Positions 55,532 through 64,000 of a stretch of 64,000 nt of DNA are shown piece by piece. Below the pieces are notes generated by a model. The model made no database searches. It had not been told where the DNA came from and worked only from the letters and a program-made list of their open reading frames with translations. Source of the stretch: Escherichia coli (GTDB lineage: Bacteria; Pseudomonadota; Gammaproteobacteria; Enterobacterales; Enterobacteriaceae). Both the position numbers and the translations under genes were made by a program. The stretch spans positions 4,154,001-4,218,000 of the forward strand of contig CP089930.1 of NCBI GenBank assembly GCA_021307345.1. The letters run 5' to 3'. How positions within the stretch are numbered: the first letter of the stretch is position 1; each line of letters opens with the position of its first letter.

Positions 55532-57034
55532 GTGTCCACTGCAAACCAAAAACCAACAGAAAGCGTCAGTTTGAACGCTTTCAAACAACCGAAGGCGTTC
55601 TATCTCATCTTCTCGATTGAGTTATGGGAACGTTTTGGTTATTACGGCCTACAAGGAATTATGGCTGTCTACCTGGTTAAACAACTGGGTATGTCTGAAG
55701 CGGATTCAATCACCCTTTTCTCTTCCTTTAGCGCCCTGGTTTATGGTCTGGTCGCTATCGGCGGCTGGTTAGGTGACAAGGTACTGGGTACTAAACGCGT
55801 TATTATGCTTGGTGCTATTGTACTGGCCATTGGTTATGCGCTGGTTGCATGGTCTGGTCACGACGCCGGTATCGTCTATATGGGTATGGCGGCTATTGCC
55901 GTAGGTAACGGCCTGTTTAAAGCCAACCCGTCTTCGCTGCTCTCTACTTGCTATGAGAAAAACGACCCGCGTCTGGACGGTGCATTTACCATGTACTACA
56001 TGTCCGTCAACATCGGTTCTTTCTTTTCTATGATTGCAACCCCATGGCTGGCTGCCAAATATGGCTGGAGCGTCGCGTTCGCCCTTAGCGTAGTAGGTCT
56101 GTTAATCACTATCGTTAACTTCGCCTTCTGCCAACGCTGGGTTAAGCAGTACGGCTCAAAACCTGACTTTGAACCAGTCAACTACCGTAACCTGCTGCTG
56201 ACCATTATTGGTGTTGTAGCCCTGATCGCAGTTGCAACCTGGCTGCTGCACAACCAGGAAGTAGCACGTATGGCGCTGGGCGTTGTTGCCCTGGGTATCG
56301 TGGTTATCTTCGGTAAAGAAGCGTTCGCCATGAAAGGTGCTGCGCGTCGTAAAATGATCGTCGCCTTCATCCTGATGCTTGAAGCAATCATCTTCTTCGT
56401 GCTGTACAGCCAGATGCCGACGTCGCTGAACTTCTTTGCGATTCGTAACGTTGAACACACTATTCTTGGTCTGGCCGTCGAGCCAGAGCAGTATCAGGCG
56501 CTGAACCCATTCTGGATCATCATTGGTAGCCCGATTCTGGCCGCTATCTATAACAAGATGGGCGATACCCTGCCGATGCCGACCAAGTTTGCAATCGGTA
56601 TGGTGATGTGTTCTGGTGCGTTCCTGATCCTGCCGCTGGGTGCGAAATTCGCGTCTGACGCCGGTATCGTTTCTGTAAGCTGGCTGGTAGCTAGCTACGG
56701 CCTGCAGAGTATCGGTGAACTGATGATCTCTGGTCTGGGTCTGGCGATGGTTGCACAGCTCGTTCCGCAGCGTTTGATGGGCTTCATTATGGGTAGCTGG
56801 TTCCTGACCACTGCCGGTGCAAACCTGATTGGTGGTTATGTTGCGGGTATGATGGCTGTTCCGGATAACGTAACCGATCCGCTGATGTCGCTGGAAGTGT
56901 ATGGTCGCGTGTTCTTGCAGATTGGTGTCGCCACTGCCGTTATTGCTGTGCTGATGCTGCTGACCGCGCCGAAACTGCATCGCATGACCCAGGACGATGC
57001 TGCAGACAAAGCGGCGAAAGCTGCCGTAGCGTAA
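55532..57034 (+). CDS. dtpA: DtpA (TppB), proton-coupled di/tripeptide transporter
   Basis: POT/PTR-family symporter for di- and tripeptides, 500 residues with about 14 helices. Family signatures: [19 protein letters not shown] (first-helix ExxER-type) and the PTR2 motif [15 protein letters not shown]. It starts with GTG (55532) after AAGAGG. OmpR-dependent activation is known in E. coli. A strong terminator follows. Confidence 0.97.
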   Translation: MSTANQKPTESVSLNAFKQPKAFYLIFSIELWERFGYYGLQGIMAVYLVKQLGMSEADSITLFSSFSALVYGLVAIGGWLGDKVLGTKRVIMLGAIVLAIGYALVAWSGHDAGIVYMGMAAIAVGNGLFKANPSSLLSTCYEKNDPRLDGAFTMYYMSVNIGSFFSMIATPWLAAKYGWSVAFALSVVGLLITIVNFAFCQRWVKQYGSKPDFEPVNYRNLLLTIIGVVALIAVATWLLHNQEVARMALGVVALGIVVIFGKEAFAMKGAARRKMIVAFILMLEAIIFFVLYSQMPTSLNFFAIRNVEHTILGLAVEPEQYQALNPFWIIIGSPILAAIYNKMGDTLPMPTKFAIGMVMCSGAFLILPLGAKFASDAGIVSVSWLVASYGLQSIGELMISGLGLAMVAQLVPQRLMGFIMGSWFLTTAGANLIGGYVAGMMAVPDNVTDPLMSLEVYGRVFLQIGVATAVIAVLMLLTAPKLHRMTQDDAADKAAKAAVA

Positions 57035-57055
57035 ATTTCAGGGAAACTCTTTTAC

Positions 57056-57088
57056 AAGCCGCTAACTTTTCGTTAGCGGCTTTTTTTT
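57056..57088 (+). terminator. Terminator after dtpA
   Basis: AAGCCGCTAAC-TTTTC-GTTAGCGGCTT followed by six further T residues. Confidence 0.92.
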
Positions 57089-57138
57089 GTTCAGCAACGC
57101 ACTACCATACTTTAAACCACAGCCAAAAGGAGTTACCG

Positions 57139-57744
57139 ATGAAACTGTTCTACAAACCGGGCGCCTGCTCTCTTGCTTCCCATATCACCCTGCGTGAGAG
57201 CGGAAAGGACTTTACGCTCGTCAGTGTGGATTTGATGAAAAAACGTCTCGAGAACGGTGATGATTACTTTGCCATTAACCCTAAGGGACAGGTTCCTGCG
57301 TTGCTACTGGACGATGGTACTTTGCTGACGGAAGGCGTAGCAATTATGCAGTATCTTGCCGACAGTGTTCCCGACCGCCAGTTGCTGGCATCGGTAAACA
57401 GTATTTCTCGCTATAAAACCATCGAATGGCTGAACTATATCGCCACCGAATTGCATAAAGGGTTCACACCACTGTTCCGCCCGGATACCCCGGAAGAGTA
57501 TAAACAGGCTGCCCGTGCACAATTGGAGAAAAAGCTGCAGTATGTTAACGACGCGCTGAAAGATGAGCACTGGATCTGCGGGCAACGTTTCACCATCGCT
57601 GACGCCTATCTGTTTACGGTTCTGCGCTGGGCATACGCGGTGAAACTGAATCTGGAGGGTTTAGAGCACATTGCAGCCTTTATGCAGCGTATGGCTGAAA
57701 GACCGGCGGTGAAAGCCGCGTTGACGGCGGAAGGCTTGCAGTAA
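57139..57744 (+). CDS. gstA: Glutathione S-transferase GstA
   Basis: Beta-class glutathione transferase conjugating electrophiles and having some peroxidase activity. It has 201 residues: a thioredoxin-like N-terminus ([18 protein letters not shown]) with the conserved Cys10, and a helical C-terminal domain. AAAGGAG precedes the ATG. It is convergent with pdxY across a strong hairpin. Confidence 0.96.
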   Translation: MKLFYKPGACSLASHITLRESGKDFTLVSVDLMKKRLENGDDYFAINPKGQVPALLLDDGTLLTEGVAIMQYLADSVPDRQLLASVNSISRYKTIEWLNYIATELHKGFTPLFRPDTPEEYKQAARAQLEKKLQYVNDALKDEHWICGQRFTIADAYLFTVLRWAYAVKLNLEGLEHIAAFMQRMAERPAVKAALTAEGLQ

Positions 57745-57751
57745 TCGTCAT

Positions 57752-57777
57752 CGGCCCACAGGAAACTGTGGGCCGAG
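57752..57777. terminator. Bidirectional hairpin between gstA and pdxY
   Basis: TCGGCCCACAG-GAAA-CTGTGGGCCGA is a perfect 11-bp stem with a GNRA-type loop between convergent genes. Confidence 0.75.
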
Positions 57778-57782
57778 GTATT

Positions 57783-58643
57783 TCAGAGCTTCGTTGCGCT
57801 GAAATAGTGTTCCGGTTTGGCTATACGATCTTGCGCGGCAACCACCTGCAGTTCATATTCCTGCATTGCTTTGGTGGTTACCATAATTTCGTATACTGCA
57901 GCCGTCACGTGTTCCAGTGCCTCCTGCAGCGTTGCCCCCTGCAACAATTTCACCAGCAGTAAACCGCTCGTCACATCACCAACACCTACCGGCTGGCGCA
58001 TACCAAAATCCACCAGCGGACGGCTGATATGCCAGGCTTCATCGGCAGTAACCAGCAGCATTTCAAAACGATCTGTGCTGTAGCCCGCACGTGCAAGGTG
58101 TTTAACCAATACGATTTGTGGCCCTTGCGCAATAAGTTCACGCGCAGCGTTAACGGCCTCTTCGACGTTATGTACTGGATGTTCACAAAGAATTTCCAGC
58201 TCGACCAGATTCGGCGCGATGATATCGCTGGCTGGCATACCGTGACGGACATGAAATTCCGCCACGCCTGGCGCAACGATGCAACCTTTTTCCGGGTGCC
58301 CCATTACGGGATCGCAAAAATATTTCGCTTGTGGATTCGCCGCTTTTACCTGACGGACAATACCGAGGATATGTTCGCCCTGCTCCGCCGATCCCAGATA
58401 ACCACTGAGTACGGCATCACAGGTGTGTAATTTATCAATGGCGGCAATGCCCTGCACAATTTCGGTTAAATGGCTGGGCGGCATCACACAGCCAGTCCAT
58501 TTGCCGTATTGAGTATGATTAGAAAATTGAACGGTATTCAGCGGCCAGACATTCGCGCCCAGGCGGCGCATCGGAAACTCTGCCGCACTGTTACCCGCAT
58601 GACCATAAACAACGTGAGACTGGATAGCGAGAATATTTTTCAT
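57783..58643 (-). CDS. pdxY: PdxY, pyridoxal kinase
   Basis: Phosphorylates pyridoxal in vitamin B6 salvage; also a weak kinase for other vitamers. It has 286 residues, ribokinase-like fold, with [10 protein letters not shown] at the substrate site and the catalytic GVGDVTSG anion-hole motif (~221). The ATG at 58643 follows AGGGA; the frame from 58682 adds 13 residues. Last of pdxH-tyrS-pdxY. Confidence 0.96.
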   Translation of the reverse strand: MKNILAIQSHVVYGHAGNSAAEFPMRRLGANVWPLNTVQFSNHTQYGKWTGCVMPPSHLTEIVQGIAAIDKLHTCDAVLSGYLGSAEQGEHILGIVRQVKAANPQAKYFCDPVMGHPEKGCIVAPGVAEFHVRHGMPASDIIAPNLVELEILCEHPVHNVEEAVNAARELIAQGPQIVLVKHLARAGYSTDRFEMLLVTADEAWHISRPLVDFGMRQPVGVGDVTSGLLLVKLLQGATLQEALEHVTAAVYEIMVTTKAMQEYELQVVAAQDRIAKPEHYFSATKL

Positions 58644-58703
58644 TGTGCTCCCTGTATAAAAATCAGGGGAGTGATTTCTCACTCCCCCTTTCCACTTAGT
58701 GCA

Positions 58704-59978
58704 TTATTTCCAGCAAATCAGACAGTAATTCTTTTTGCCGCGACGCAGTAAGGTATAACGACCAAACAGGCGATCTTCTTCTTTAAAGAAGTATTCAGGA
58801 TCGGACTGTTTTTCACCGTTAATGGTGATGGCATTGGAGGCGATAGTTTTACGCGCCTGACCACGGGACGGTTGCAGTTCAGAATCGACCAGCGCCTGCA
58901 TCAGATCAGCGCCTTTTTCCATCTCAACCATCGGTACGCCGTCCTGCGCCAGCTGTTCAAAGTCCGCTTCGCTAAGCGCACTCAAGGAACCGCTGAACAG
59001 ACATTCGGTAATACGTTTCGCGGCTTGCAAACCTTCTTCACCGTGAACCAGACGCGTCACCTGCTCCGCCAGCACATACTGGGCGCGCGGTGCTTTACCG
59101 CTGTTTTTATCTTCCTCTTCCAGGGCGTTGATCTCTTCAATGCTCATAAAGGTGAAGAACTTCAGGAAGCGGTAAACGTCGGCATCGGCGGTGTTGATCC
59201 AGAACTGGTAGAATTTGTACGGGCTGGTTTTCTTCGGATCCAACCAGACTGCGCCGCCTTCAGTTTTACCAAATTTGGTGCCGTCTGCTTTGGTGATCAG
59301 CGGAACGGTCAGGCCAAACACCTGATTCTGATGCAGACGACGGGTCAGATCGATACCAGAGGTGATGTTACCCCACTGGTCAGAACCGCCAATCTGCAAC
59401 GTAACACCATACTGTTTATTCAGACAGGCAAAGTCATAGCCCTGCAACAGGTTGTAAGAAAACTCGGTGAACGAAATACCCTGATCTTCACGGTTGAGAC
59501 GCTGCTTAACCGCTTCTTTGTTGATCATCTGGTTAACGGAGAAGTGCTTACCGATATCGCGCAGGAAAGTCAGCACATTCATATTGCCGAACCAGTCATA
59601 GTTGTTCGCGGCGATAGCAGAGTTTTCTCCACAGTCGAAATCGAGGAACGGGGCAACCTGCTTGCGGATTTTGTCCACCCACTCCTGAACAGTTTCTTCG
59701 GTGTTCAGCTTACGCTCGGCAGCTTTGAAGCTTGGGTCGCCAATCAGACCTGTCGCGCCGCCTACCAGCGCAACCGGCTTGTGGCCCGCCTGCTGGAAGC
59801 GTTTCAGGCATAACAATGGAACAAGATGCCCCAAATGCAAGCTGTCAGCGGTAGGGTCGAAGCCGCAATAGAGCGCGATCGGGCCTTGCGCCAGTCGCTC
59901 TGCTAACGCTTCTTCGTCCGTCACCTGGGCCACCAGCCCCCGCTCTTGCAATTGTTTAATCAAGTTACTGCTTGCCAT
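58704..59978 (-). CDS. tyrS: Tyrosyl-tRNA synthetase
   Basis: Class I aminoacyl-tRNA synthetase charging tRNA-Tyr. It has 424 residues: HIGH-type motif HLGH (~48), KMSKS-type motif KFGKTEGG (~230-237), and a C-terminal S4 RNA-binding domain (~357-420). The ATG at 59978 follows GGAG; the longer frame from 60134 would add 52 residues that are not part of the family. Confidence 0.98.
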   Translation of the reverse strand: MASSNLIKQLQERGLVAQVTDEEALAERLAQGPIALYCGFDPTADSLHLGHLVPLLCLKRFQQAGHKPVALVGGATGLIGDPSFKAAERKLNTEETVQEWVDKIRKQVAPFLDFDCGENSAIAANNYDWFGNMNVLTFLRDIGKHFSVNQMINKEAVKQRLNREDQGISFTEFSYNLLQGYDFACLNKQYGVTLQIGGSDQWGNITSGIDLTRRLHQNQVFGLTVPLITKADGTKFGKTEGGAVWLDPKKTSPYKFYQFWINTADADVYRFLKFFTFMSIEEINALEEEDKNSGKAPRAQYVLAEQVTRLVHGEEGLQAAKRITECLFSGSLSALSEADFEQLAQDGVPMVEMEKGADLMQALVDSELQPSRGQARKTIASNAITINGEKQSDPEYFFKEEDRLFGRYTLLRRGKKNYCLICWK

Positions 59979-60106
59979 CAAAATCTCCATGTATATAACG
60001 ACTGCACCTTTGCCGGTACACGACTTTTCGCCAGATGCGAAAGAGACATAGAATAAAGTGCCGGAATCAGGAGTGCCAGCGATTAAAGCAAGATTTTTGC
60101 ATCTTT

Positions 60107-60763
60107 TCAGGGTGCGAGACGATCGATTTTCCACGCCTCATTTTCACGCTGGTACAAAAAGCGGTCATGCAGACGATGCTCACCGCCCTGCCAGAACTCA
60201 ACCTGCTCAAGACTTACGCGGAAACCGCCCCAGAAACTCGGTAAAGGGACATCGCCCTGCTGAAACTTCTGCTTCAGCTCAAGAAATTTGCTCTCAAGGA
60301 TCCCTCGCGCAGAGATACGGCTGGACTGCTTAGATACCCACGCGCCAATCTGGCTATCGCGCGGACGACTATGAAAATATTTCATTACTTCGAGAGTCGA
60401 AAGACGCTCCGCTTTACCGGTCACCATTACCTGGCGCTCAAGAGTATGCCACGGGAAAAGCAGGCTAACGCGCGGGTTATTTTCGATTTGATGCGCTTTG
60501 CGACTGCCGAGATTGGTGTAAAACACCATCCCTTTTTCGTCGTAATGTTTGAGTAACACGATGCGCTGATAAGGCTGACCATGTTCATCAACGGTTGCGA
60601 CGACCATCGCGGTGGGGTCAACCAGCTTGGCTTCACAGGCCTGGGAGAGCCAGCGTTCAAAAAGGGTTAAAGGATCGGCGGGAAGATCGCGGCGGCGTAA
60701 ACCGCCTTTGGTGTATTCACGGCGCAGATGCGCGATTTGCTGCAATTCGTCGTTATCAGACAT
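60107..60763 (-). CDS. pdxH: PdxH, pyridoxine/pyridoxamine 5'-phosphate oxidase
   Basis: FMN-dependent oxidase making pyridoxal 5'-phosphate, the last step of B6 synthesis and salvage. It has 218 residues; FMN-binding segment [19 protein letters not shown] and the C-terminal [22 protein letters not shown] signature are present. It lies 128 bases upstream of tyrS, linking the three genes functionally with pdxY. Confidence 0.97.
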   Translation of the reverse strand: MSDNDELQQIAHLRREYTKGGLRRRDLPADPLTLFERWLSQACEAKLVDPTAMVVATVDEHGQPYQRIVLLKHYDEKGMVFYTNLGSRKAHQIENNPRVSLLFPWHTLERQVMVTGKAERLSTLEVMKYFHSRPRDSQIGAWVSKQSSRISARGILESKFLELKQKFQQGDVPLPSFWGGFRVSLEQVEFWQGGEHRLHDRFLYQRENEAWKIDRLAP

Positions 60764-60821
60764 GGTTTTCTTTACGGATTGTCAGTGGGTGACGCTATTG
60801 TGCGCCGCCCCTGGAAAAATC

Positions 60822-61145
60822 TCAACGCTGCGGATTTTGTAACTGACAGTTATTCAAGACGATGCGGTCACGCTTATAGACCGTTGCCTCATCACCTTTT
60901 GACCAGAAAACATAAATGCCATCGGTATAACGTGCGCCAGAGGCTGAAATGCCCTGTTTAAGGTGAATTAATTGATTGTCGTAGACAAAACTGACTTCCT
61001 GACGCGGATTATTCAGTTTTACCGTCAACGGTTTTTCATCACACTGGTATTCCAGCGTATCAGTTTGCATACGTTCAACCAGTTGATTAAACGCGCCACA
61101 GCCAGTGAGAAGCACCGGCAAACAGATCAGTAACAGTTTTTTCAT
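60822..61145 (-). CDS. mliC: MliC, membrane-bound lysozyme inhibitor
   Basis: Outer-membrane lipoprotein that inhibits C-type lysozyme. It has 107 residues: signal with lipobox LLTGC (~13-17), then the MliC domain with the inhibitory loop [21 protein letters not shown] and two cysteines (QCDEK, NNCQL) forming a disulfide. The ATG at 61145 has GGGA seven bases upstream; an in-frame GTG six bases earlier is too close to it. Confidence 0.93.
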   Translation of the reverse strand: MKKLLLICLPVLLTGCGAFNQLVERMQTDTLEYQCDEKPLTVKLNNPRQEVSFVYDNQLIHLKQGISASGARYTDGIYVFWSKGDEATVYKRDRIVLNNCQLQNPQR

Positions 61146-61235
61146 AAACACATCCCGAAGACTTTCCTGGTCCGGAGAGCAAAACGCTCTCCTCAACTTC
61201 CAAGTGTAACGGCAGACGCAGTAGGAAAAATTCAG

Positions 61236-62357
61236 TTAACTCTGATATCGCGGGTTTGCAGGGAAAATTGCGCCCAGCACCGTCGCCTCGCTTGCGCCGG
61301 TGACCGAAGGCAGGTTGCCGGGTAGCCCCGCCAGCGTCCGCCAGGCAAGCCACGCGAAGGCCAATGCTTCCATGTCATCACCACTAATGCCGACGGCGTC
61401 AGTGGTGGTCACTTCGGTTCCTGGCAGCAAGGCAGCAAGTCGCGTCATCACCAATGGATTACGGCTTCCGCCACCACAGACCATCAAACGATCGCAGCCG
61501 CCACTCAATAATACCTGTTCAGAAATGGTCACGGCAGTAAGTTCCGCCAGCGTCGCCTGGACATCGCGCGCATCAACACCCGGGAAATGGCGCAAATGCC
61601 GTTCCAGCCAACCGTAGTTAAAGTATTCGCGTCCGGTGCTTTTCGGCGCGGATTGGGAAAAATACGCATCACTAAGCATATTCTGCAACAGTGGCAAAAT
61701 AACTTTACCCGCCCGCGCCCACTCAGCGTCTTTATCGTAAGGTTTCCCGGCCTGACGCCAAATCCACGCATCCATCAACATGTTACCCGGCCCAGTATCG
61801 TACCCCCCCACCGGCTGCCCTGGAATCAACAACGACAAATTGGCGATACCACCAATGTTGAGAACCATTCGCCGCTCTGTCGGATGAGCCAGCAATGCGT
61901 GATGAAACGCTGGCACCAGCGGCGCACCCTGACCACCTAAGGCGATATCGCGACGGCGAAAATCACCAACGACAGTAATTCCAGTGCGCGCCACAATTTG
62001 ATTATTATCACCAATCTGTAGAGTATGCGGTGCAACGCCAGTAGGTTCGTGCCAAACAGTCTGTCCGTGACACCCGATGGCGACGATATCTTTTGGCTGC
62101 AAATTTTCTTGCTTGAGCAGTGCGTTAACGGCATCGGCAAACAAACGACCAAGTTGAGTATCCAGTTGACCGAACTGAGAAAGCGTAAGCTGCTGCCCCT
62201 GACAAATATCCAGTACTGCTTGTTTAAGTGATGGGGGAATCGTCCAGCTCAAACTTGCCAACTGCGCCACCCTGTGTTCATCGATAGTCGCCAGTACAAC
62301 ATCGACACCATCCAGGCTAGTACCTGACATTACGCCAATAAAGCGGCCTGATTTCAT
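61236..62357 (-). CDS. anmK: AnmK, anhydro-N-acetylmuramic acid kinase
   Basis: Opens and phosphorylates 1,6-anhydro-MurNAc to MurNAc-6-phosphate in cell-wall recycling. It has 373 residues, ASKHA fold; phosphate-binding [12 protein letters not shown] (8-19), [19 protein letters not shown] with the catalytic Asp (~182 region follows in YDTGPGN), and VCGGGSRNP. The C-terminus (...ANPRYQS) runs four residues past the K-12 end. Confidence 0.95.
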   Translation of the reverse strand: MKSGRFIGVMSGTSLDGVDVVLATIDEHRVAQLASLSWTIPPSLKQAVLDICQGQQLTLSQFGQLDTQLGRLFADAVNALLKQENLQPKDIVAIGCHGQTVWHEPTGVAPHTLQIGDNNQIVARTGITVVGDFRRRDIALGGQGAPLVPAFHHALLAHPTERRMVLNIGGIANLSLLIPGQPVGGYDTGPGNMLMDAWIWRQAGKPYDKDAEWARAGKVILPLLQNMLSDAYFSQSAPKSTGREYFNYGWLERHLRHFPGVDARDVQATLAELTAVTISEQVLLSGGCDRLMVCGGGSRNPLVMTRLAALLPGTEVTTTDAVGISGDDMEALAFAWLAWRTLAGLPGNLPSVTGASEATVLGAIFPANPRYQS

Positions 62358-62490
62358 AGTTCATCCTTTTTCAACCTGTCGTTTGCGCTCCACTCAAACA
62401 CAAACCTCTCACGAATTCCATGCATGAGCGCCGATTTTTACCATTACCAGGAAAACATTATATTCATATCAATAATTACTATGAATGTTT

Positions 62491-62507
62491 TGTTTATACT
62501 TGGTTAA
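62491..62507 (+). promoter_or_regulatory. PhoP box upstream of slyB
   Basis: TGTTTA-TACTT-GGTTAA matches (T/G)GTTTA-N5-(T/G)GTTTA at eleven of twelve positions, with a TAATTA -10 about nine bases further on. slyB is a known PhoP-regulated gene. Confidence 0.85.
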
Positions 62508-62631
62508 CCGTATTCTAATTATGATTCCATCATGTTTTAGTGGAACATGTAATCATAGTTATACCAATGCCATTTACTTTGGCCATGAGGGATGCTTGTG
62601 AGGCGTTTCATGGTAATCAGGAGATTTTTCA

Positions 62632-63099
62632 ATGATTAAGCGCGTACTGGTTGTATCAATGGTAGGTCTGTCTCTTGTCGGTTGTGTTAATAACGATACC
62701 CTTTCTGGCGATGTCTATACCGCCTCTGAAGCGAAGCAAGTGCAGAATGTCAGCTATGGCACAATCGTTAATGTACGACAGGTACAAATTCAGGGCGGTG
62801 ATGATTCCAACGTTATCGGCGCAATTGGCGGTGCGGTTCTCGGTGGCTTCCTTGGGAATACCGTTGGTGGCGGAACTGGGCGTTCTCTGGCAACTGCGGC
62901 AGGCGCTATCGCAGGTGGCGTAGCGGGTCAGGGCGTGCAGAGCGCAATGAACAAAACTCAGGGTGTGGAGTTGGAAATTCGTAAAGATGATGGCAACACC
63001 ATTATGGTGGTACAGAAACAGGGCAATACCCACTTCTCTCCGGGACAACGTGTTATCCTGGCCAGCAACGGTAGCCAGGTGACTGTCTCTCCGCGCTAA
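62632..63099 (+). CDS. slyB: SlyB, outer-membrane lipoprotein
   Basis: A 155-residue lipoprotein of the glycine-zipper 2TM family. Lipobox LVGC is near residues 15-18; the glycine zipper (VIGAIGGAVLGGFLGNTVGGG, ~63-83) is followed by a small beta domain. It supports outer-membrane integrity by ring-like assemblies with barrel proteins under PhoPQ stress. AGGAG precedes the ATG. It converges with slyA over a terminator. Confidence 0.95.
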   Translation: MIKRVLVVSMVGLSLVGCVNNDTLSGDVYTASEAKQVQNVSYGTIVNVRQVQIQGGDDSNVIGAIGGAVLGGFLGNTVGGGTGRSLATAAGAIAGGVAGQGVQSAMNKTQGVELEIRKDDGNTIMVVQKQGNTHFSPGQRVILASNGSQVTVSPR

Positions 63100-63108
63100 A
63101 TAAGTTGA

Positions 63109-63141
63109 CGTGTGGTCAGGTCACTGACCACACGCCTTCTT
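63109..63141. terminator. Bidirectional terminator between slyB and slyA
   Basis: CGTGTGGTCAG and CTGACCACACG form a perfect 11-bp stem in the 46-base convergent gap, with T-rich flanks on one side. Confidence 0.7.
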
Positions 63142-63145
63142 CATT

Positions 63146-63580
63146 TCACCCTTTGGCCTGCAGCTCAGTAATATTATGCTCAAGTTTTGCAATGAGCTTA
63201 ATCAACTGTTCTACTTCCTCTGCGGAAATTCCATGCAATATTTCCGCCCGGGTTTTGTTAATAACCGCTTCCATTTCGCTAATCAGCGGCTCCGCTTTTT
63301 CCGTCAGTTTAATACGTTTAGCCCGACGATCGCTGGCGCAAGTTTGACGCGAAATTAACCCTTTTTCTTCCAGTTGGTCCAGCGTACGAACCAGTGAAGG
63401 CTGCTCAATGCCGATCGCTTTTGCCAGTTGAATTTGCGACTGGTCTGGAGGTAACTGATGGATATTGTGCAACGTTACCCAATGGGTTTGCGTTAACTCC
63501 AGCGGTTTCAGGCGATGGTCTATCAGAGCACGCCATATGCGCACCAACCGTGCCAGATCAGAACCTAGTGGCGATTCCAA
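63146..63580 (-). CDS. slyA: SlyA, MarR-family regulator
   Basis: Winged-helix regulator that counters H-NS silencing, including hlyE. It has 144 residues; the helix-turn-helix segment is [25 protein letters not shown] and the wing is [11 protein letters not shown]. The start is a TTG at 63580 (LESPLG), six bases after AAGGAG; the ATG at 63586 abuts the Shine-Dalgarno and is rejected. This TTG start is the known one. Confidence 0.95.
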   Translation of the reverse strand: MESPLGSDLARLVRIWRALIDHRLKPLELTQTHWVTLHNIHQLPPDQSQIQLAKAIGIEQPSLVRTLDQLEEKGLISRQTCASDRRAKRIKLTEKAEPLISEMEAVINKTRAEILHGISAEEVEQLIKLIAKLEHNITELQAKG

Positions 63581-63596
63581 TTTCATCTCCTTATAA

Positions 63597-63608
63597 TTAG
63601 CTTGCTAA
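63597..63608. promoter_or_regulatory. SlyA operator in the slyA-ydhI spacer
   Basis: TTAGCTTGCTAA is a perfect palindrome equal to the SlyA consensus TTAGCAAGCTAA read on the other strand. It supports slyA autoregulation and control of divergent ydhI. Confidence 0.85.
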
Positions 63609-63780
63609 GATATTATACAGCTTTTAGAATAGTGTGCAGCAATTGTATTGCTAAAACAAATGTATTGCTGCATTTGCTTACCGTCAGACATGCTTTTCAG
63701 AAATTGCGCGTAACTTTTTCGCACTTAAAGAATATTTATTAATCTAACGCAATATATTCGGTCGTAAAGGAATCTATTTT

Positions 63781-64000
63781 GTGAAGTTTATGCTTAATGC
63801 AACGGGATTGCCCTTACAAGATCTGGTGTTCGGTGCGTCCGTCTATTTTCCTCCGTTTTTCAAAGCGTTCGCGCTTGGATTTGTCCTCTGGCTTGTTATA
63901 CACCGCCTGCTTCGCGGCTGGATCTACGCCGGTGACATCTGGCATCCCTTGTTAATGGATTTATCGCTGTTTGCGATTTGCGTTTGCCTTGCTCTGGCAA
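63781..64000 (+). CDS. ydhI: YdhI, DUF1656 membrane protein, cut by window end
   Basis: GTG at 63781 opens a frame encoding [16 protein letters not shown]..., continuing past the window edge. It matches the N-terminal 73 of about 78 residues of YdhI, a small DUF1656 membrane protein encoded ahead of an EmrA-like periplasmic linker (ydhJ) and an aromatic-acid exporter-like protein (ydhK). AAGGA precedes the start. Confidence 0.9.
   Translation, partial: MKFMLNATGLPLQDLVFGASVYFPPFFKAFALGFVLWLVIHRLLRGWIYAGDIWHPLLMDLSLFAICVCLALA

Noticed and set aside
56156-56980. 274-codon minus-strand frame opposite dtpA
   Set aside because: Antisense to dtpA, extremely rich in His/Asn/Gln/Thr, no start signals.
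58872-59813. 313-codon plus-strand frame opposite tyrS
   Set aside because: Antisense to a highly conserved essential gene; composition is that of a shadow frame.

Overview
The window is a stretch of chromosome from the terminus region of an Escherichia species. Almost every gene matches, in length and order, the E. coli K-12 segment from mgtS/dgcZ through rstAB-tus, malIXY and the rsx operon to slyA-ydhI. A TerB replication-arrest site sits in front of tus, and three matS sites fit the Ter macrodomain. Protein sequences such as Tus, Asr and YdgD differ from K-12, as I remember it, by several percent. Together with loss of the beta-glucuronidase genes this suggests a non-K-12 lineage such as E. 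albertii, E. fergusonii or a cryptic Escherichia clade. This is inference. An intact speG argues against Shigella despite the IS1.

Layout. 1-1050: an FtrA-like AraC-family regulator cut by the window edge (not the K-12 neighbour ydeE), then the 31-codon mgtS and an MgrR-type sRNA terminator. 1.2-8.8 kb: dgcZ, ydeI, ydeJ, dcp, ydfG, rspR, ydfZ and a 5'-truncated ydfI. 8.8-9.5 kb: a complete 768-bp IS1 without target duplication, joining broken ydfI to ynfA; in K-12 the Qin prophage and rspAB lie between them. 9.6-19.7 kb: ynfA, ynfB, speG, ynfC, ynfD, a 3' scrap of ynfH, dmsD, clcB, ynfK, mlc, ynfL, ynfM, a possible unnamed 39-codon gene, asr and ydgU; ynfEFG and nearly all of ynfH are gone. 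19.8-32 kb: ydgD, mdtJI with its mdtU leader peptide, tqsA, pntAB, ydgH, ydgI, folM, ydgC and rstAB. 32-40 kb: TerB, tus, fumC, fumA, manA, ydgA and uidR with uidABC missing. 40-48.7 kb: hdhA, malI, malXY, add, ydgJ, blr, cnu, ydgK. 48.7-64 kb: rsxABCDGE-nth, dtpA, gstA, pdxH-tyrS-pdxY, mliC, anmK, slyB, slyA and the start of ydhI.

The genes are mainly housekeeping functions: transhydrogenase, fumarases, mannose-6-phosphate isomerase, pyridoxal salvage, tyrosyl-tRNA synthetase, base-excision repair and the Rsx electron-transport complex. Stress and signalling genes accompany them. Three PhoP-linked loci (mgtS/mgrR, rstAB, slyB) are present, and RstA in turn has a clear box in front of asr. 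Three separate deletions relative to K-12 leave orphaned partners: RspR without rspAB, UidR without uidABC, and DmsD without YnfEFGH.

I found no convincing undescribed multi-gene system. The most interesting items are the deletion junctions and the possible small membrane-protein gene beside ynfM.
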